Below, one piece after another: positions 55,016 through 64,000 of a DNA stretch of 64,000 nt (positions within the stretch are counted from its first letter, which is position 1; each line of letters starts with the position of its first letter). The stretch spans positions 186,001 to 250,000 of the forward strand of contig CBDBZO010000004.1 of assembly GCA_965213595.1 (NCBI GenBank), in the 5' to 3' direction. The stretch comes from JBCCFC01 sp965213595 (GTDB taxonomy: Bacteria; Chloroflexota; Anaerolineae; Caldilineales; Caldilineaceae). The notes beneath the pieces are model-generated. The model saw only the letters and a list, made by a program, of their open reading frames with translations. It made no database searches and was not told where the DNA came from. Both the position numbers and the translations under genes were made by a program.

Positions 55016-56539
55016 ATGAATTATCTCCTTTCGATTATTACCTTCCTCCCGCTCGTTGGCGCGGCGCTTGTGCTGCTCGTTTCCGGCGACTGGACAAAGA
55101 AATCCATCGCGCTGGGCACAACGCTCGTCACCTTCGTGATTAGCCTGCTGCTCTGGTTTGGCTGGGACGACGCCAACGCCGGGATGCAGTTTGTGCAAAA
55201 CACGCCCTGGGTCGCCGACCTGAACCTGGGCTACCACCTCGGCGTGGACGGCATCAGCCTGCTGCTCGTGCTGCTGACGACCTTTCTAATGCCGATTGCC
55301 GTGGCCTTTAGCAACCAGCACGTCCACGAGCGCATCGGCCCCTACCTGGCGCTGATGATGCTGCTGGAGACGGCCATGATCGGCGTCTTTGTCTCGCTCG
55401 ACCTGCTGCTCTTCTTCATCTTCTTTGAGTTCAGCCTAATTCCCATGTACTTCCTGATTGGGCGCTGGGGCGGGCAGAATCGCGTCTACGCCGCGCTCAA
55501 GTTTTTTATCTACACCTTCGCCGGCTCGGCGGTGATGCTGGTGGCGATCTTGGGGCTCTACTTCCAAACGGGTACGTTCAACATTTTGGAACTTCAGGGC
55601 GCAAATATTACGAGTGGGCTGCAAACGTGGGGCTTTATCGCCTTTGCCGTGGCCTTTGCCGTCAAAGTGCCGTTGTTCCCCTTCCACACCTGGCTGCCCG
55701 ACGCCCACGTACAGGCGCCGACCGCCGGCTCGATCATCCTGGCGGGCGTGCTGCTCAAGATGGGGACATACGGTTACGTCCGCCTGGCCGTGCCGATCTT
55801 CCCCGAAGCCGCGGTGCAGTTTGGCCCGATCATCGCCACGCTGGCCGTGATCGGCATTCTCTACGGCGCGCTGGTGGCGCTGGTGCAGCGGGATGTAAAG
55901 TCGCTGGTCGCCTACAGCTCCGTCGCCCACCTCGGCTTTGTGATACTGGGCATCTTTGCGCTTAACCGCGAAGGCATCGGTGGCGCAACCTTGCAAATGG
56001 TCAACCACGGCCTCAGCACCGGCGCGCTCTTCCTGATGGTCGGCATGATCTACGAGCGCCGCCACACGCGCAACCTGGATGACTTTGGTGGGCTGTGGAA
56101 AAGTATTCCCGTCTTTAGCTTCTTCTTCCTTATCGTTGCCATGAGCAGCGCAGGCCTGCCCGGACTCAACGGCTTTGTCGGTGAGTTCACCATCCTGCTT
56201 GGCATGTACGAGCGCACCCCCATTCTCGCCATCCTGGGCGCGCTGGGCGTGATTTTGGCCGCCTGGTACTTGCTCACCGCCTTCCGCAAGATGATTCAGG
56301 GGCCGGTGGACAACCCGGCCAACAACAGCGAACAGCTCAGCGACCTCAACTGGGGCGAGCTGACCATGCTCGTGCCGCTGGTGCTGCTCTTCTTTGTGAT
56401 TGGCCTCTTCCCCAACGTCTTCTTTAACAAAATCGATCCCGCCGTGGATGCGCTGATGGAGCAGCCTGCCCTCGTGCGCGCGCTCGATCAGCACGAGCTC
56501 ACACAAAACGCCGGATCGCTGGAAACGGCTGGAAATTAA
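55016..56539 (+). CDS. nuoM: NADH-quinone oxidoreductase subunit M (complete operon)
   Basis: This 507-residue antiporter-like subunit has about 14 helices, the essential glutamate in IFFEFSLIPMYFLIGRWGG, the KFFIYTFAGSAVML lysine helix and the FAVKVPLFPFHTWLPDAHVQAPTAGS signature. It resumes the operon after the HEPN/MNT insertion. It ends 2 bp before nuoN. Confidence 0.95.
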   Translation: MNYLLSIITFLPLVGAALVLLVSGDWTKKSIALGTTLVTFVISLLLWFGWDDANAGMQFVQNTPWVADLNLGYHLGVDGISLLLVLLTTFLMPIAVAFSNQHVHERIGPYLALMMLLETAMIGVFVSLDLLLFFIFFEFSLIPMYFLIGRWGGQNRVYAALKFFIYTFAGSAVMLVAILGLYFQTGTFNILELQGANITSGLQTWGFIAFAVAFAVKVPLFPFHTWLPDAHVQAPTAGSIILAGVLLKMGTYGYVRLAVPIFPEAAVQFGPIIATLAVIGILYGALVALVQRDVKSLVAYSSVAHLGFVILGIFALNREGIGGATLQMVNHGLSTGALFLMVGMIYERRHTRNLDDFGGLWKSIPVFSFFFLIVAMSSAGLPGLNGFVGEFTILLGMYERTPILAILGALGVILAAWYLLTAFRKMIQGPVDNPANNSEQLSDLNWGELTMLVPLVLLFFVIGLFPNVFFNKIDPAVDALMEQPALVRALDQHELTQNAGSLETAGN

Positions 56540-56541
56540 TT

Positions 56542-58077
56542 ATGCCTGAAGGATTGACCTTTGCCGATCTCGGCATTCGCCTCCACGTGGTCGCCCCTGA
56601 ACTGGCGCTTTTCATTACCGCCATTCTGGTGATGTTTGTGGACATGTTCGCGGAGAAGCCCGTCAAAAAAGACGACCCGCGCCAGCCCGACCGCGTCGCC
56701 TCCAACGCCGAGCTGGCTCCGGCACGCCGCTTCATCCCGTGGCTGGCCCTCGGTGGCGTAATTGCGACGGGCTACATCTGCTTCACGCAGTGGAACAATG
56801 AAATTGCCACCTTCCAGGGCGCAGCGATCCTGGATCGCTTTGCGCTCGGCGGGCGCTTCGTCATCTTGACGGCGCTGGCCCTGGGCATTTTGTTGAGCGT
56901 GGACTACATCCCGCGCGTGAACCGACAGACGGGCGAATACTATGCCTTGCTGCTGCTGGCGGGCGTCGGCATGACGATGATGGTCGCCGCCACCGATTTG
57001 ATAACGGTTTTCCTGGCGCTGGAAATTTTATCGCTGGCGCTCTACATCCTCTGCGGCATCAATCGCCAAGAAGCGCGCAGCACCGAGGCAGCGATGAAGT
57101 ACTTCCTGCTCGGCGCCTTTGCCAGCGCCTTCTTCGTCTACGGCGCGGCCCTCATCTACGGCGCGACGGGCAGCACCCAGTTCGCGCTGATCGCCGAAGC
57201 CATCGCCGGCAGCACGAGCGACGTCGCCCTGCTCTTTCCCGGCATTGCGCTGCTGATCGTCGGCTTTGGCTTCAAAGTCAGCCTCGTTCCCTTCCACATG
57301 TGGACGCCCGACGTCTACCAGGGCGCGCCCACGCCCGTCACCGCTTTTATGAGCGTCGGTACCAAAACCGCCGCCTTTGCTGCCTTTACGCGAGTGCTTG
57401 TCATGGCGCTGCCCGCCGAGCAGAGCACGTGGGGCGGCCTGCTCGCCATCCTCGCCGTGCTGACAATGACGCTGGGCAACTTTGCGGCCCTGCGCCAGCG
57501 CAACCTCAAGCGGCTGCTCGCCTACTCCAGCATCGCCCACGCTGGTTACATCTTGACGGCGCTCGTGCCGGGCACGGTCGAGGGCGCGAATGCGGCGATC
57601 TTCTATCTCTTCACCTACGCCTTTATGAACATCGGCGCCTTCGCCGTCGTGATCGCGCTGGAGAAGACGACCAACGGCGACGCCTCCTACCAGCACATTG
57701 TTGGCCTGTCGCAGCGCTGGTCGGGTTTGGCGCTAGCCATGGCGATCTTCATGTTCAGCCTGAGCGGCATCCCGCCGCTGGCCGGCTTCTTTGGCAAATT
57801 CTACGTCTTTGGCGCGGCCATCGAGGGCGGCTACGCCTGGCTCGCCGTCATCGGCATGTTGAACAGCGCCGTTAGCGCCTACTACTACCTGCGCATCACC
57901 GTCGCCATGTACTTTCAGGACCCCGATGGGGAGACGGCTACCGACCGGTGGCAGTGGGGGTCGCTCAATGCGGGGCTGGTGGTGGCGGCGGTCTTCACCG
58001 TGCTGATTGGCATTTTGCCCGGCTTTTGGACGGGCATTTTCCAGTCGGGCGTCGCCGCGCTGGCGCTGGGTGGATGA
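56542..58077 (+). CDS. nuoN: NADH-quinone oxidoreductase subunit N (complete operon)
   Basis: This 511-residue antiporter-like subunit has the essential glutamate in VFLALEILSLALYILCG, VSLVPFHMWTPDVYQGAPTPVTAFMS and LKRLLAYSSIAHAGYIL. It is the last gene of the operon, 2 bp after nuoM, and transcription ends at the strong hairpin at 58091-58144. It has a charged loop (FAEKPVKKDDPRQPDRVAS) after the first helix. Confidence 0.95.
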   Translation: MPEGLTFADLGIRLHVVAPELALFITAILVMFVDMFAEKPVKKDDPRQPDRVASNAELAPARRFIPWLALGGVIATGYICFTQWNNEIATFQGAAILDRFALGGRFVILTALALGILLSVDYIPRVNRQTGEYYALLLLAGVGMTMMVAATDLITVFLALEILSLALYILCGINRQEARSTEAAMKYFLLGAFASAFFVYGAALIYGATGSTQFALIAEAIAGSTSDVALLFPGIALLIVGFGFKVSLVPFHMWTPDVYQGAPTPVTAFMSVGTKTAAFAAFTRVLVMALPAEQSTWGGLLAILAVLTMTLGNFAALRQRNLKRLLAYSSIAHAGYILTALVPGTVEGANAAIFYLFTYAFMNIGAFAVVIALEKTTNGDASYQHIVGLSQRWSGLALAMAIFMFSLSGIPPLAGFFGKFYVFGAAIEGGYAWLAVIGMLNSAVSAYYYLRITVAMYFQDPDGETATDRWQWGSLNAGLVVAAVFTVLIGILPGFWTGIFQSGVAALALGG

Positions 58078-58090
58078 AATTTCTAGTAAC

Positions 58091-58144
58091 AAAAAAAGGG
58101 GCCGTACGGGCACGCCATGGCGTGCCCGTACGGCCCCTTTTTTT
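58091..58144. terminator. Bidirectional terminator between nuoN and def
   Basis: A 26-bp perfect stem, seven A residues then GGGGCCGTACGGGCACGCC and the complement ending in T7, with a two-base centre. It is placed between convergent genes. The inner palindrome GGGCACGCCATGGCGTGCCC is almost the same as in the terminator at 21593-21640. Confidence 0.9.
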
Positions 58145-58155
58145 GTGGATAAGCC

Positions 58156-58701
58156 CTACGCCGCCACCGTCTCCTCGATCGGCACGGCCTCGTACTCTCC
58201 CTCATCGTTCTCCACAATGCGGTAAAGCTGCTCGGCTTTGTCCGTCATCAGCACGCCGCCCAGATGGTCAATTTCGTGCTGGATGATGCGCGCAAGCCAG
58301 TCAAACGCCTTGAGGCGAAACTGCTTGCCGTTGCGATCCTGTGCCCGCACCACGACCATCGTCCCCCGCTCCACGTCCGCCGCGATGCCCGGCAGGCTCA
58401 AGCAGCCCTCCTGCCCCACGGCTGCGCCCTTCACGCGGACGATCTCCGGGTTGATTAGCTCGAACGTCTGCATCGTGTTCTCGGCGTCTTCCACATCTTT
58501 TGGCCATTCGAGCACGGTAATCCGTCGCTCCACGCCGATCTGCGGCGCGGCCAGGCCCACGCCGTTGGCGTCGCGCATGGTCTCCAACATGTCGTCCAGC
58601 AGCTGGTGTAGTTTGGCGTCGAAGGTGCGCACGCGCTTGGCGGGCTGCATTAGAATCGCATCGTCGCTATTGCCATAATAGACAATATCTAGCTTGGCCA
58701 T
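58156..58701 (-). CDS. def: Peptide deformylase
   Basis: This 181-residue enzyme removes the formyl group from new proteins. The three metal-enzyme motifs are intact: GVGLAAPQ (residues 47-54), EGCLS with ligand C100, and HEIDH with ligands H142 and H146. An AGGAAGAG site precedes the ATG. A short C-terminal extension (NDEGEYEAVPIEETVAA) is present. It converges with the nuo operon across the shared terminator and has no fmt neighbour in the window. Confidence 0.95.
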   Translation of the reverse strand: MAKLDIVYYGNSDDAILMQPAKRVRTFDAKLHQLLDDMLETMRDANGVGLAAPQIGVERRITVLEWPKDVEDAENTMQTFELINPEIVRVKGAAVGQEGCLSLPGIAADVERGTMVVVRAQDRNGKQFRLKAFDWLARIIQHEIDHLGGVLMTDKAEQLYRIVENDEGEYEAVPIEETVAA

Positions 58702-58825
58702 CGGTTACTCTTCCTCGCAAAATTCCAAAGCCAAATCATAGGCGAGCGCACGCAATTTGTCAATCGGGCGTGGACTGGTTCAGCAGTTCCAAATTTGGGC
58801 CGCTTGCTGCACAGTTGAAGAGAGC

Positions 58826-58880
58826 TTCGCCGCAGATTTGCGCGGAGTCAAAGACGAAAATCCGCGTAATCCGCGGCGAA
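58826..58880. repeat. CGCAGATTTGCGCGGA inverted-repeat element
   Basis: TTCGCCGCAGATTTGCGCGG (58826-) faces ATCCGCGTAATCCGCGGCGAA (58860-58880). Same GCGGAT/CGCAGAT family as 25198, 51546 and the ends of the GxxExxY element. Confidence 0.6.
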
Positions 58881-58948
58881 ACTTTCTTCTGGCAAATTAA
58901 ATTTGGAATTGCTGGGACTGGTTGCGGCATTTTCCACTCAAAAGAATT

Positions 58949-59018
58949 TAACCGCAGATTTACGCAGATGAGACAAATTTTTGTTGAAACCGCATTTATC
59001 CGCGTTTACCTGCGGTTT
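58949..59018. repeat. CCGCAGATTTACGCAGATGA inverted-repeat element
   Basis: AACCGCAGATTTACGCAGATG (58950-) faces TTATCCGCGTTTACCTGCGG (58996-). Same family as the neighbouring element and as 51546-51626. Confidence 0.6.
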
Positions 59019-59229
59019 CCTTGTCTATTTAGAATGCCTGTGGCCGCTTACACGCAAAGATGGGCTGCGGTTGGTCAAAGGTTTGTGCAAGTGCGTTACT
59101 ATCCTCGATTTTGCGCGTCATCATGGGTACAACACCCACGTGAGGTAATCAACCAATGCCGTCGTCGAGCAAACATAGGCGCCGATGAACGCTCGATGGC
59201 GATCACGCTTAATTTAGGAGCTTTCTCTA

Positions 59230-60519
59230 ATGTATCAAACAGTACGAAAACTGACCGTTGTGCTGGGTCTGCTTGCGCTTTTGCTTGCGCTGCCCGCCCT
59301 TTTCACGACAAATGCCAGTGCATACACATCGACTGCCGGCGCCATCCAGGAAGATCCCCCACCGGGAACCGTTCCAACTCGGCAACCGGATAGCCCGCCG
59401 GGAACCGTCCCGCCGCCGACCGCCGTGCCGCCCATTGTTCACCCAACCGCCACGCCGCACGTGGTGATTCAGCCAATTGCGACGGCGACGCCCGCCCCGG
59501 TCTTTCCCGTAGGCACGCTCGTCATCGATGGCCTCTGCACGGACCGCGTGATTGGCAATCGCTACAGCGATGCACTCTACGGCTACGTCGATGGCTGGCT
59601 CTACCGCTCGCGCGACTACACGGAGCGGTGGCGACTGGTAACCACCACGCCCGAAGTGGACACCTTCATCATCAGCCCCAGCGATCCGGACGTGCTCTAC
59701 AGCGGCGGCACCACGTGCGACGCGCGCGATGAACCCGTTGACTTTTACCGCTCGCTAGACGCTGGCCTCAGCTGGACGCGTCTCGACACGGCCCGCAATC
59801 TGCGCCCGCTGCTGGTGGACCCCACCAATCCCGAACGTCTCTTTGCGGCGGGCTGCGATGGTCTCTACCTATCCCAAGACGCCGGTATCACGTGGGCACG
59901 AGTTGGCGATAATTTGTGGAACGAATACGCCGTGCTCGACATGGATTACGCGCCGCTGACGGCTGAAGAGGCCGAGGAAGACTTTGACGAATTGAATGAG
60001 GATGAGCAGTTGAACCTGCTTGATCTGGACAATCTGTTCGCTGGTGGACGTTCCGCCGACGATGGCGGCGTCGTTGGCTATAGCGACGACGGCGGCGAGA
60101 TTTGGCGCAGCTTCACCCCACTGATCACGCCCTCGCCGTGGAATATGCACCGCCTCACCGTCGACCCGCGCGACGCCGGGCGCGTCTGGTTTGTGGACGA
60201 TATGGGCGTCTGGAGCACACAGGACGGCGGCGAGCGCTGGGAATTTTCGGATCGCGGCCTCTCCGAGCTGGTCGACGACGCAGAGATGGACGACAGCTCG
60301 CCCTTTAACGACATCCTCTACCATCCGGATAATCAGCTCTATCTGGCGACCATCGACGGCCTCTATACGAAGCACGTCGACGCAGAGCGCTGGCGCAAGG
60401 TAACGGACACCTCGTTTGAGGAGCTGGAAATTCTTTCTATCGTCTTCAGCGAAACGGAGCCCAGCGCGCTCCTGCTCAACACGGAGGAGTGCGTGTACAC
60501 TTACGAAATTGAGGGGTAG
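59230..60519 (+). CDS. Secreted Asp-box (BNR/sortilin-like) protein
   Basis: This 429-residue protein has a signal peptide (LTVVLGLLALLLALPALFTTNASA), a Pro-rich linker with repeated PPGTVP (about residues 40-92) and a propeller domain with four Asp boxes, SLDAGLSW, SQDAGITW, SDDGGEIW and TQDGGERW. Unlike the related protein at 27039-28835 it has no stalk or C-terminal anchor, so it may be released. An acidic insert (EEAEEDFDELNEDEQ) lies mid-domain. AGGAG precedes the ATG with 9-bp spacing. The ligand is unknown. Confidence 0.83.
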   Translation: MYQTVRKLTVVLGLLALLLALPALFTTNASAYTSTAGAIQEDPPPGTVPTRQPDSPPGTVPPPTAVPPIVHPTATPHVVIQPIATATPAPVFPVGTLVIDGLCTDRVIGNRYSDALYGYVDGWLYRSRDYTERWRLVTTTPEVDTFIISPSDPDVLYSGGTTCDARDEPVDFYRSLDAGLSWTRLDTARNLRPLLVDPTNPERLFAAGCDGLYLSQDAGITWARVGDNLWNEYAVLDMDYAPLTAEEAEEDFDELNEDEQLNLLDLDNLFAGGRSADDGGVVGYSDDGGEIWRSFTPLITPSPWNMHRLTVDPRDAGRVWFVDDMGVWSTQDGGERWEFSDRGLSELVDDAEMDDSSPFNDILYHPDNQLYLATIDGLYTKHVDAERWRKVTDTSFEELEILSIVFSETEPSALLLNTEECVYTYEIEG

Positions 60520-60540
60520 CTTGATTTTGTAGCTGCGGCA

Positions 60541-60579
60541 AACAAAAAGGGGCGAGCCATTGGCTCGCCCCTTTTTGTT
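60541..60579. terminator. Bidirectional terminator after the Asp-box gene
   Basis: AACAAAAAGGGGCGAGCCA and its complement are separated by one base, with a T-run on each strand. It separates the convergent Asp-box and Yip1-family genes. Confidence 0.85.
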
Positions 60580-60592
60580 CAGCTGGTAGCGT

Positions 60593-61267
60593 CTACGCAC
60601 CGCCGCCAGCCGCCACGGCAAGGGCTATGAGCAAGACAAAAAGCAGAACGAACAGCAAAATCAGCAGCACAGTCGGCGCAATGACGACGCCAATCGCGCG
60701 CCCGGTGCTGAGGTTGTAGTTGGCTTTGACGGCGAAGAAGGTGAGTACCAGGCCGTAGATGCTCACAAAAATGCTAATGCAGGCTCCTGCAATCGGTACG
60801 CCGCTGATCACGGCGCTCGCTATGGAGAGCGGCGCAGAAATGGCGGCGCTGAGGTAGGCATAGCGTGCGTACTCGCCCTGACCGCCAAAGAGCCCGGCAA
60901 TCAAGTGCGTGATGAACGAGCCAATCAAAAAGCCAATGGGCGTCAAGATGATGCCGATGATTGCCCCGCCCGTGCCCAGCCCTAAGACGCCGATTTGAGC
61001 AATGATCGAATCAACCTGCTGCTGCACCTCCACCGGTACGCCCATCTGCTCAAACGTAGTTTGAAGCTGACCCACGGCGTCAGCCGCCCCTAAACCGAGC
61101 GTTAGAAAAAGGAGGCCGATCAAACCGCTGATGATCGCCGCAATCACCACCCAAATCAACGCCGTGCCCAGCGATGCGTTGGGGCTCTGCTTCTCCACCT
61201 CGTACCACTCCTCGTTGGGGTTGGTCACCGCCCCGATCCACGTTTGAAACATTGCTGAAAAGTCCAC
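60593..61267 (-). CDS. Yip1-family membrane protein
   Basis: This 224-residue inner-membrane protein has five or six helices and the Yip1 pattern: WIGAVTNPNEEWYEVEKQS at the N-terminus, then LIGSFITHLIAGLFGGQGEYARYAYLSAAISAPLSI. The start is set to the GTG at 61267 because AAGGAG lies 6 bp upstream of it; the ATG at 61273 directly abuts that site, which is too close. Function in bacteria is unknown. It is probably monocistronic. Confidence 0.82.
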   Translation of the reverse strand: MDFSAMFQTWIGAVTNPNEEWYEVEKQSPNASLGTALIWVVIAAIISGLIGLLFLTLGLGAADAVGQLQTTFEQMGVPVEVQQQVDSIIAQIGVLGLGTGGAIIGIILTPIGFLIGSFITHLIAGLFGGQGEYARYAYLSAAISAPLSIASAVISGVPIAGACISIFVSIYGLVLTFFAVKANYNLSTGRAIGVVIAPTVLLILLFVLLFVLLIALAVAAGGGA

Positions 61268-61352
61268 AGTCATCTCCTTGGATGGCGGGTATGGTCAAAC
61301 AACAACTGTAAACCGGCAGTCAAATTTCCCGTAGGCTACGATGTCGAAAGTC

Positions 61353-61539
61353 ATACCAATTGTGCAGCGAAGCTGCGCGAAAAAGCGGGGCAGGTTTCGC
61401 CTCATCCCCAAACCCCTCTCCATATGTGAAGAGGGGGCTTCACCCGACTCGTTGGCGTAGAACCCGCGCGGAGGGGGTGAGGCCGAACGCCCCCTCACTT
61501 TGTGCACGCAAACACCCAGCTTATACGCGCAATTGGTAT
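61353..61539. repeat. 187-bp element with ATACCAATTG ends enclosing a C-rich palindromic repeat
   Basis: ATACCAATTGTGC (61353-61365) is matched by GCGCAATTGGTAT at 61527-61539 (12 of 13). Inside, 61401-61495 repeats the CACCCGACTCGTT and GAACGCCCC motifs of 1166-1260. It fills most of the 391-bp gap 61274-61664, which has no gene. Confidence 0.65.
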
Positions 61540-61664
61540 CAGAATAAGGGAAGCAGGCTCACGTTAAACACATCATAAACCGCTGCAAAATGCTTGTCAA
61601 ACGTATTGGCCCACCGGCCACCCAATCATTCATCAATCACTTACAAACCGAGGGAGAAACACAT

Positions 61665-64000
61665 ATGATCCGCCATAGCCGTGATGCGCGTGAGGAGAGG
61701 CATAAAGCTGTTGCCAGAATTGGGCTGCTGCTGGGCGTGGCGTGTCTATTCATTGCGGGGCTCTTCGCAATCTTTACCCGGCAGGCCACCCTCGCCGCCC
61801 CGCTGCCGCAGACAGCGCCAACGCCGGTCCCACTCGTCGTGCGGCAGCAAATCCCGCTCACCTTGACGCTCAACGTCTCGCTCGGCCCCACCGAAACGCA
61901 AACGGTGACCGTGCTCGTGGACGTGCGGAGCGAGGTGGTGCTTTCCGGCACGCAGGTGATTTCCAGCGCCGCGCAGTGGGTGGCCGCAACGCTGGATGAC
62001 GGGCTGACGGTAGCCGAAGCGGTTACGTCCAGCGTGCCCAGCGTGACGGTGGAGCCGCGCGAGCCAATTACAGCGAGCACGGCCACAGACGCCGCATCGA
62101 CCGAGACATCGACCGCTGTGCCGACCGCGTCCCCCACGGCAGACGCGGCGGACGCGAATGTCGACGACGAGGCGACATTGGATGCTGCCGGTGAACGTTT
62201 TCAGCTCGACCAGCGCACGCCCTCGACCTTTGCAGAGGGCATCGAGCTGGTGCTTCACAGCGTCGAGCTGACGGCGGACGAATTTGTCTTGACGGCGGCC
62301 TTTGAAAACGCAACCGGCGAACCGCTGCGCTTTAGCGGCGGCGGTTCCCTCTCGCAGCGCGACCTGCGCCTGGTGGACGGACAGGGCAACGGCTACGAGG
62401 CGCTCGACATCGAGCGCGACCTGGCGCGCTTCCAGCCAACGGGTGGCTTTGCGCCCGGCGGAGCCGCCGTCGGCACGGTGACCTTCCCGCGGCCAAACGC
62501 CGACGGCCCATATCGCGTTGTCGGCTTCTTTGATTTTGAGCCGGAACCCTTTACGCTGGAGACGCCGCTGCCCGACGCGCCGGAGGTGCCCAACGGCGTT
62601 TACGACGTGGGCATCGATGTCTTTAGCGAGCAGGAGGTGCTGGCGCCGCTGGCGCTGCGCGTGCAGAGCGTGGAAATCGCCGATACGTTTGTGCGCTTCG
62701 ACGTGGGCTTTGTCAACACGAGCTTCCAAACCTACGGCCTCTCGGTTGGCCCGCGGGCGCGAGAAGCTACGCTGCTCGACGCGCTGCGCCGCCAGTACCA
62801 GCCCGAAGAGGTCAGCGATTCGATCCGCAGCAACATCACCCCGCGCGACGGCATTGAGGCCGACGGCGTTTACACCGGTACGCTGACCTTCCCGCGCCCG
62901 CAGTCGCTGAGCGAACTGCGCTTGGTCTTCCCGCAGTACCAGCCGCTGACGCTGCAGTTTGACGAGAGCGGATTGGTCGGCAGCGAGGGGGCAAGCGACG
63001 GCGAAGCCCCGGCCTTGAGCGCTTCGGAGCAGACGTATCGCTCGATCAACGAAGCGCTGGCGCAGCAGGCGGACGCGCTGCTGGCTGGCGACACCGAAAC
63101 GTTTCTAGCTGGGCTGGACGCAGGGCTGCAAACGGACGTAGGCAACCGCTTTGCGCGACTGGCCCAGCTACCATTGGCCGAATTTTCACTCGTGCTGGAG
63201 CCCGAACAGAATTTTCGCGGCGTGGAAAATGAGCTGGGTGGCGCGCTGGTCGAAATGCGCTATCGGCTCGATGGCGTGCCGGAGGACAACGTCTTTGTCT
63301 ACAACTTTGTCGCCGATCTCGAACGCGACAGCGCGGACGACGGCTGGGCCATCACCACGCTGTCGCCAAATCGCCTGCCGCCCTTCTGGTGGACGGGCGG
63401 CTTCACCCTCTTTGAAACGGAGCACTTTCTGCTGCTGTCGCGGGCGGAGAATGAAGATTTTGCGCTGGCGGAGGCAGAAGTTGAAGCGGCGTACGAGGCG
63501 CTGGCGGCGCAGGGGCTCCCGCTGGAGGAGCGCTACGTGGCCTACTTCACCCAAGCGGCCAGCGACTTCTACGAGCTGACCGGCACGAATCGAGCCAACC
63601 TGCTGGGCGTCGCCCTTTCGACCTACGAGACCACCGACGAGACCATCAACGTGCGCAATCGCGCCTTTTACCTCAACGGCGAAGCGCTGGCCGATCCGCG
63701 CCGCGACCCCGACGAGCGGCAGACAACCATCACCCACGAGCTGGTGCACCTCGCCTTTGCCCAAAGCTCGCGCCCCTACACGCCCTCCTGGCTGAGCGAA
63801 GGTCTCGCCGTTCACTACTCCGGTGAAGACTCCGCCGAGGCGCGCACCCGGCTCTTCACCGAGGGCCGCATGAATGAGGTCGACCTGGTGGAGCTGACGA
63901 GCCTGACCGAGCTGGGCGAGCACGACTACCTGGGCGAAACCACCAATTTTCGCTACATCTTTTCCGGCGCCACGGTCGCTTACCTGATCGAGACCTTTGG
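61665..64000 (+). CDS. Membrane-anchored or secreted peptidase MA-like metalloprotease (partial at window end)
   Basis: The frame is open from 61665 to the window edge, at least 778 residues. It has an N-terminal membrane segment or signal (RIGLLLGVACLFIAGLFAIF, residues about 18-37), a long beta-rich region with repeated FPRP motifs (TVTFPRP, TLTFPRP), and from about residue 540 a peptidase MA domain with zinc site H691-E-L-V-H695 and the downstream glutamate E712 in SWLSEGLA. It should cleave extracytoplasmic proteins. AGGGAG lies 8 bp before the ATG. The C-terminus is outside the window. Confidence 0.85.
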   Translation, partial: MIRHSRDAREERHKAVARIGLLLGVACLFIAGLFAIFTRQATLAAPLPQTAPTPVPLVVRQQIPLTLTLNVSLGPTETQTVTVLVDVRSEVVLSGTQVISSAAQWVAATLDDGLTVAEAVTSSVPSVTVEPREPITASTATDAASTETSTAVPTASPTADAADANVDDEATLDAAGERFQLDQRTPSTFAEGIELVLHSVELTADEFVLTAAFENATGEPLRFSGGGSLSQRDLRLVDGQGNGYEALDIERDLARFQPTGGFAPGGAAVGTVTFPRPNADGPYRVVGFFDFEPEPFTLETPLPDAPEVPNGVYDVGIDVFSEQEVLAPLALRVQSVEIADTFVRFDVGFVNTSFQTYGLSVGPRAREATLLDALRRQYQPEEVSDSIRSNITPRDGIEADGVYTGTLTFPRPQSLSELRLVFPQYQPLTLQFDESGLVGSEGASDGEAPALSASEQTYRSINEALAQQADALLAGDTETFLAGLDAGLQTDVGNRFARLAQLPLAEFSLVLEPEQNFRGVENELGGALVEMRYRLDGVPEDNVFVYNFVADLERDSADDGWAITTLSPNRLPPFWWTGGFTLFETEHFLLLSRAENEDFALAEAEVEAAYEALAAQGLPLEERYVAYFTQAASDFYELTGTNRANLLGVALSTYETTDETINVRNRAFYLNGEALADPRRDPDERQTTITHELVHLAFAQSSRPYTPSWLSEGLAVHYSGEDSAEARTRLFTEGRMNEVDLVELTSLTELGEHDYLGETTNFRYIFSGATVAYLIETF

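Larger units (their letters stand above)
58702..59229. other. 528-bp gap holding two GCGGAT-type repeats
   Basis: Two inverted-repeat elements lie at 58826-58880 and 58949-59018. The first is itself enclosed by an outer pair, CAGCAGTTCCAAATTTG at about 58782 and CAAATTAAATTTGGAATTGCTG at about 58893. An open frame through the region is only repeat sequence. The final 60 bp contain the AGGAG site of the next gene. Confidence 0.6.

Noticed and set aside
58770..59393. 207-codon plus-strand frame before the Asp-box gene
   Set aside because: It runs through two inverted-repeat elements and overlaps the signal peptide of the real gene in another frame.

Overview
The window is 64 kb of GC-rich bacterial chromosome. 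It is most consistent with a filamentous or anaerobic-type Chloroflexota (Caldilineales/Anaerolineae-like). This placement is inferred from gene content: two complex I clusters, Thr/Pro-rich secreted Asp-box proteins, many GT4 glycosyltransferases and dense palindromic intergenic repeats. No rRNA, tRNA or CRISPR array was seen. Gene coverage is high and nearly every gap over 100 bp holds an inverted repeat.

Layout. (1) 0-15.7 kb: an aldo/keto reductase, an enolase-superfamily enzyme, then a surface-glycan block with one GT2, four GT4 glycosyltransferases, a SAM methyltransferase, a secreted sugar-dehydrogenase-like protein with a PKD domain, a small PH-like membrane protein and a GNAT acetyltransferase. 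(2) 15.8-26.9 kb: housekeeping and stress functions, namely a YihY-type membrane protein, a small membrane protein, DNA topoisomerase IB, a GH13 alpha-glucan enzyme, a DUF1206 protein, glycerate 2-kinase, a four-repeat lipoprotein and MurE. (3) 27-28.8 kb: an Asp-box protein on a Thr/Pro stalk with a C-terminal anchor. (4) 29-38.5 kb, minus strand: nuoA-H-J-K-(small membrane gene)-L-M-N, a complex I membrane arm with no peripheral-arm gene. (5) 38.9-58.1 kb, plus strand and divergent from (4): a complete second complex I operon, nuoA-B-CD-EF-G-H-I-J-K-L-M-N, with C-D and E-F fused. Its gaps carry a GxxExxY nuclease-fold gene, an orphan HigA-like antitoxin, a VOC-fold protein, a RelE/ParE-type toxin-antitoxin pair and a HEPN/MNT pair whose HEPN gene is frameshifted. 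(6) 58.1-64 kb: peptide deformylase, a second Asp-box protein, a Yip1-family membrane protein and a metallopeptidase open at the window edge.

How it fits together. The second nuo operon can encode a full NADH:quinone oxidoreductase. The first could supply an alternative membrane arm using the same B-CD-I module, or one encoded elsewhere. The most unusual features are the GxxExxY gene enclosed by 41-bp terminal inverted repeats whose motifs recur as short empty elements elsewhere, and a repeat-gene-repeat-gene-repeat block at 44.66-45.66 kb whose repeat hairpin shows compensatory base changes, so it looks like small gene cassettes inserted in the nuo operon.
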